This document shows positions 7,200-8,649 of a stretch of DNA of 8,649 nucleotides, one piece after another (the stretch's first letter is position 1; each line of letters opens with the position of its first letter). A program made the translations under genes and the position numbers. Origin of the DNA: an uncultured Phocaeicola sp. (GTDB lineage Bacteria > Bacteroidota > Bacteroidia > Bacteroidales > Bacteroidaceae); NCBI GenBank assembly GCA_958434805.1, contig CAUBDX010000051.1, positions 1-8,649 of the forward strand, read 5' to 3'. The notes below the pieces were generated by a model. That model did no database searches, was not told the origin of the DNA, and worked only from the letters and a program-made list of their open reading frames with translations.

Positions 7200-7954
7200 T
7201 GGATAAAGAACTAGACCTTGCCGTAACCTGTTACGGCAAGGTAAAACCATTGAAATATGATTTGGTCCTCCTCCCTTGGGGAGCTACCGAACCGCATAAT
7301 CTGCACCTGCCTTATCTGACAGACTGCATTCTAAGCCACGACATCGCACTAGATGCTGCAAAACTGGCAAAAACACATTACGGTATTCGTTGCATGGTCA
7401 TGCCTTACGTCACTGCCGGTTCACAGAATCCGGGACAACGCGAGCTGGATTTCTGCATCCATTATCGCTATGAAACGCAAAAAGCGATTTTAAGCGACCT
7501 AGTTGCCTCTCTATACGCCCAGGGATACCGCAAAATGGTCATTATCAACGGACATGGCGGCAATACATTCAAAAGTATGATACGTGACTTGTCACTGGAC
7601 TATCCCGACTTCCTGATAGCCAGCAGCGAATGGTTTGCCTTTATCCCTGCTAAAGAGTACTTTGATGAACCGGGTGACCATGCAGATGAATTGGAAACTT
7701 CTGTTATGATGCATTATCATCCGGAATTGGTAAACCTGGATGAAGCCGGAGATGGAAATTATAAGAAGTTCGCTTCGCAAATGCTGAATGAAAAAGTGGC
7801 ATGGATTCCGAGAAACTGGCAAAACGTTTCGCAAGATACCGGTATAGGCAATCCTAAAAAAGCAAGTGCCGGAAAAGGGAAGAAATACGCCGAAGCAGTC
7901 GTCGCAAAATATGCATTACTGTTTGAAGAGTTGGTACATAAAGAACTTTATTAA
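7199..7954 (+). CDS. Creatininase family amidohydrolase
   Basis: A 251-residue protein of the creatininase superfamily, metal-dependent hydrolases of cyclic amides, formamides and related bonds (creatininase, the deformylase ArfB, the mycofactocin peptidase MftE). The signature GATEPHNLHLPYLTD at 28-42 supplies E31, H33, H36 and D42. NGHGGN at 117-122 supplies H119. HADELETS at 161-168 replaces the usual HAGExETS and supplies E164. The full metal-ligand set is therefore present and the length is normal. The ATG overlaps the dehydrogenase stop by one base. True creatinine hydrolysis is unlikely to be the role in a gut Bacteroidales; pairing with an iron-type dehydrogenase suggests a small-molecule catabolic step. 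Family call strong, substrate unknown. Confidence 0.93.
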   Translation: MDKELDLAVTCYGKVKPLKYDLVLLPWGATEPHNLHLPYLTDCILSHDIALDAAKLAKTHYGIRCMVMPYVTAGSQNPGQRELDFCIHYRYETQKAILSDLVASLYAQGYRKMVIINGHGGNTFKSMIRDLSLDYPDFLIASSEWFAFIPAKEYFDEPGDHADELETSVMMHYHPELVNLDEAGDGNYKKFASQMLNEKVAWIPRNWQNVSQDTGIGNPKKASAGKGKKYAEAVVAKYALLFEELVHKELY

Positions 7955-8265
7955 TGCCTCATCACTCAAGAAGATCATCTGACCTTTTTAAACGATGGTC
8001 TTCTATGTTCATATCACCTCCGCTTCTTCGTTATCAGATACATTTTCAGCTACCTTAGTTATACTTGCCATTTCAAAGTCCATACATATCCATATAAATA
8101 TATGTATAACCATCGACTATGAAAAGAATAAATGTCCCCATGTGCCCATAAACAAACCACTCCCTGCACTATCTGCACAAGGATACTTCTCCAAATAATT
8201 TATTTCATCTCCAAAGGCTGAAATAAAATTCATTTAACAAAATAAAGAGATTTCCTTTATAGGAT
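7955..8265. other. AT-rich intergenic region without a convincing gene
   Basis: No frame here looks coding. Weak structures include a 10-bp stem (7969-7978 with 7995-8004, one G-U pair, 16-base loop) just after the operon, an 8-bp inverted repeat ATACATAT/ATATGTAT (8082-8089/8100-8107), and an 8-bp stem TTATTTCA/TGAAATAA (8200-8207/8219-8226). The first or last may end the dehydrogenase-creatininase transcript. None is followed by a clear T run. Confidence 0.5.
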
Positions 8266-8282
8266 AAGTTCTACCAGAACTA
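8266..8282 (+). repeat. Left 17-bp inverted repeat of the invertible segment
   Basis: AAGTTCTACCAGAACTA is the exact reverse complement of 8560-8576. It is itself two inverted half-sites (AGTTCT/AGAACT) around an asymmetric ACC core, as expected for a site-specific recombinase site with a defined direction. Confidence 0.85.
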
Positions 8283-8311
8283 CATTTTTAAATTAAGATT
8301 ATATCACATCG

Positions 8312-8340
8312 CAAATATAGGATATTTTTTATTAAATCAA
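8312..8340 (-). promoter_or_regulatory. Promoter inside the invertible segment, pointing left
   Basis: On the minus strand TATATTTG (8312-8319) matches the Bacteroides -7 element. TTG at 8338-8340 lies 18 bases upstream of it, a usual position for the -33 element. I found no other TAnnTTTG match on either strand of the segment. Confidence 0.6.
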
Positions 8341-8559
8341 CTTTAATTATAAAATTATTTTTTGATATACGACACAAAAAGTACAAAACGGTCAATATTT
8401 ACGGATAAATAAGCTAAATAAAAGTATATAAAAAGGGATATCTTTTATCTTTTTCCGCCTCAAAGTAGCATAACAGTAGAAATTCAGTAGAAAAATCCTT
8501 TTAAAATTCCTTCTTAAATAAAATAAAATACAATCTATTTTCCCTTTATGGACACAGAA

Positions 8560-8576
8560 TAGTTCTGGTAGAACTT
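8560..8576 (-). repeat. Right 17-bp inverted repeat of the invertible segment
   Basis: TAGTTCTGGTAGAACTT is the exact inverted copy of 8266-8282, with the core reading GGT in place of ACC. The match stops at the next base on both sides, and there is no target-site duplication outside. Confidence 0.85.
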
Positions 8577-8581
8577 CAAAC

Positions 8582-8605
8582 AGTAACTTTAAAAACAAAG
8601 TTACT
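8582..8605 (+). promoter_or_regulatory. Leader hairpin or operator just outside the invertible segment
   Basis: AGTAACTTT (8582-8590) and AAAGTTACT (8597-8605) are perfect 9-base complements around the loop AAAAAC. It lies 5 bases beyond the right inverted repeat and 13 bases before the possible ATG at 8619. In the ON orientation it would fall in the 5' leader RNA; it could equally be a protein-binding site. Confidence 0.5.
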
Positions 8606-8618
8606 ACAAAAAAGAGAA

Positions 8619-8649
8619 ATGCGGAAAGATATAGTGATAGAATTGAGTT
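8619..8649 (+). CDS. Possible start of a downstream gene (partial)
   Basis: An ATG at 8619-8621 preceded by an A/G-rich stretch (AAAAAAGAGAA), typical of Bacteroides starts, opens a frame to the window end (MRKDIVIELS). Ten codons are too few to identify a product. Its position just after the invertible segment and leader hairpin makes it the likely first gene controlled by inversion. Confidence 0.35.
   Translation, partial: MRKDIVIELS

Larger units (their letters stand above)
8266..8576. other. Candidate invertible promoter segment (OFF orientation)
   Basis: A 311-bp AT-rich segment is bounded by perfect 17-bp inverted repeats and contains no gene. The only TAnnTTTG promoter in it points left, toward the 3' end of the creatininase gene on the other strand, where no gene would use it. 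Inversion maps position x to 16842-x, which moves the -7 box to 8523-8530 on the + strand, aimed at the possible start at 8619. Bacteroides species use such segments to phase-vary capsule and outer-membrane protein operons. No recombinase gene is present in the window, so it would act in trans. Confidence 0.65.

Noticed and set aside
7954..8058. 34-codon frame (MPHHSRRSSDLFKRW...) starting in the TAATG overlap after the creatininase gene
   Set aside because: The overlap resembles the one between the two upstream genes, but the peptide is short, unrecognised and covers the candidate hairpin; likely chance or a decayed third gene.
7995..8198. 67-codon + strand frame
   Set aside because: Repetitive isoleucine/histidine-rich translation of AT-rich DNA, with no start context or domain.
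8266..8576. MITE or small transposable element bounded by terminal inverted repeats
   Set aside because: No target-site duplication outside the repeats and no further similarity between the ends; the internal promoter and repeat design fit an invertible segment better. Not fully excluded.
8392..8598. 68-codon open frame on the - strand
   Set aside because: It runs across the right inverted repeat, is low-complexity AT-rich, and resembles no protein.

Overview
The window looks like Bacteroidales chromosome, most likely Bacteroides or a close relative. The reasons are moderate-to-low GC genes, A-rich translation starts without strong Shine-Dalgarno sequences, three matches to the Bacteroides -7 element TAnnTTTG just where promoters are needed, and Bacteroidales-style proteins (an AAA_14/DUF4143 ATPase, a DUF418 membrane protein). 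No rRNA, tRNA, CRISPR array or intact insertion sequence is visible.

Left part (1-2877, + strand): the 3' portion of a large superfamily 1 helicase (COG1112/UPF1-like) with a C-terminal phospholipase-D-type nuclease domain. This architecture matches the type II Mokosh anti-phage protein. The reading frame is broken twice in the window: probably by a +1 shift near 28-37, and clearly by a -1 shift in a T run at 2423-2426. The second shift separates the last ~150 codons, which end in a tryptophan/EE helix-turn-helix-like tail. A long near-perfect hairpin (2942-2999) then separates this gene from the converging DUF418 gene.

Middle (3026-5803): a DUF418 membrane protein (- strand), preceded by a scar. 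The scar holds the last ~56 codons of an acyltransferase-3 gene (- strand) placed back to back with the last ~50 codons of an unidentified + strand gene. Both have lost their 5' ends at one junction near 4385-4392, as expected from one deletion across a divergent gene pair. Next is an intact AAA_14/DUF4143 ATPase (- strand). Its promoter region carries two identical 24-bp near-palindromes exactly 40 bp apart, one lying over the expected -33 region.

Right (5989-7954, + strand): a two-gene operon with its own TAnnTTTG promoter, coding for an iron-type alcohol dehydrogenase and a creatininase-family amidohydrolase joined by a TAATG overlap. They probably act on one small-molecule pathway whose substrate cannot be read from sequence.

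Far right (7955-8649): AT-rich and essentially gene-free. It contains a 311-bp segment (8266-8576) bounded by a perfect 17-bp inverted repeat and carrying one good Bacteroides promoter that now points leftward, away from a possible gene starting at 8619. This is the layout of a phase-variable invertible promoter in the OFF orientation. Inversion would put the promoter about 90 bp upstream of that start. The invertible segment and the helicase-PLD gene are the two items most worth pursuing.
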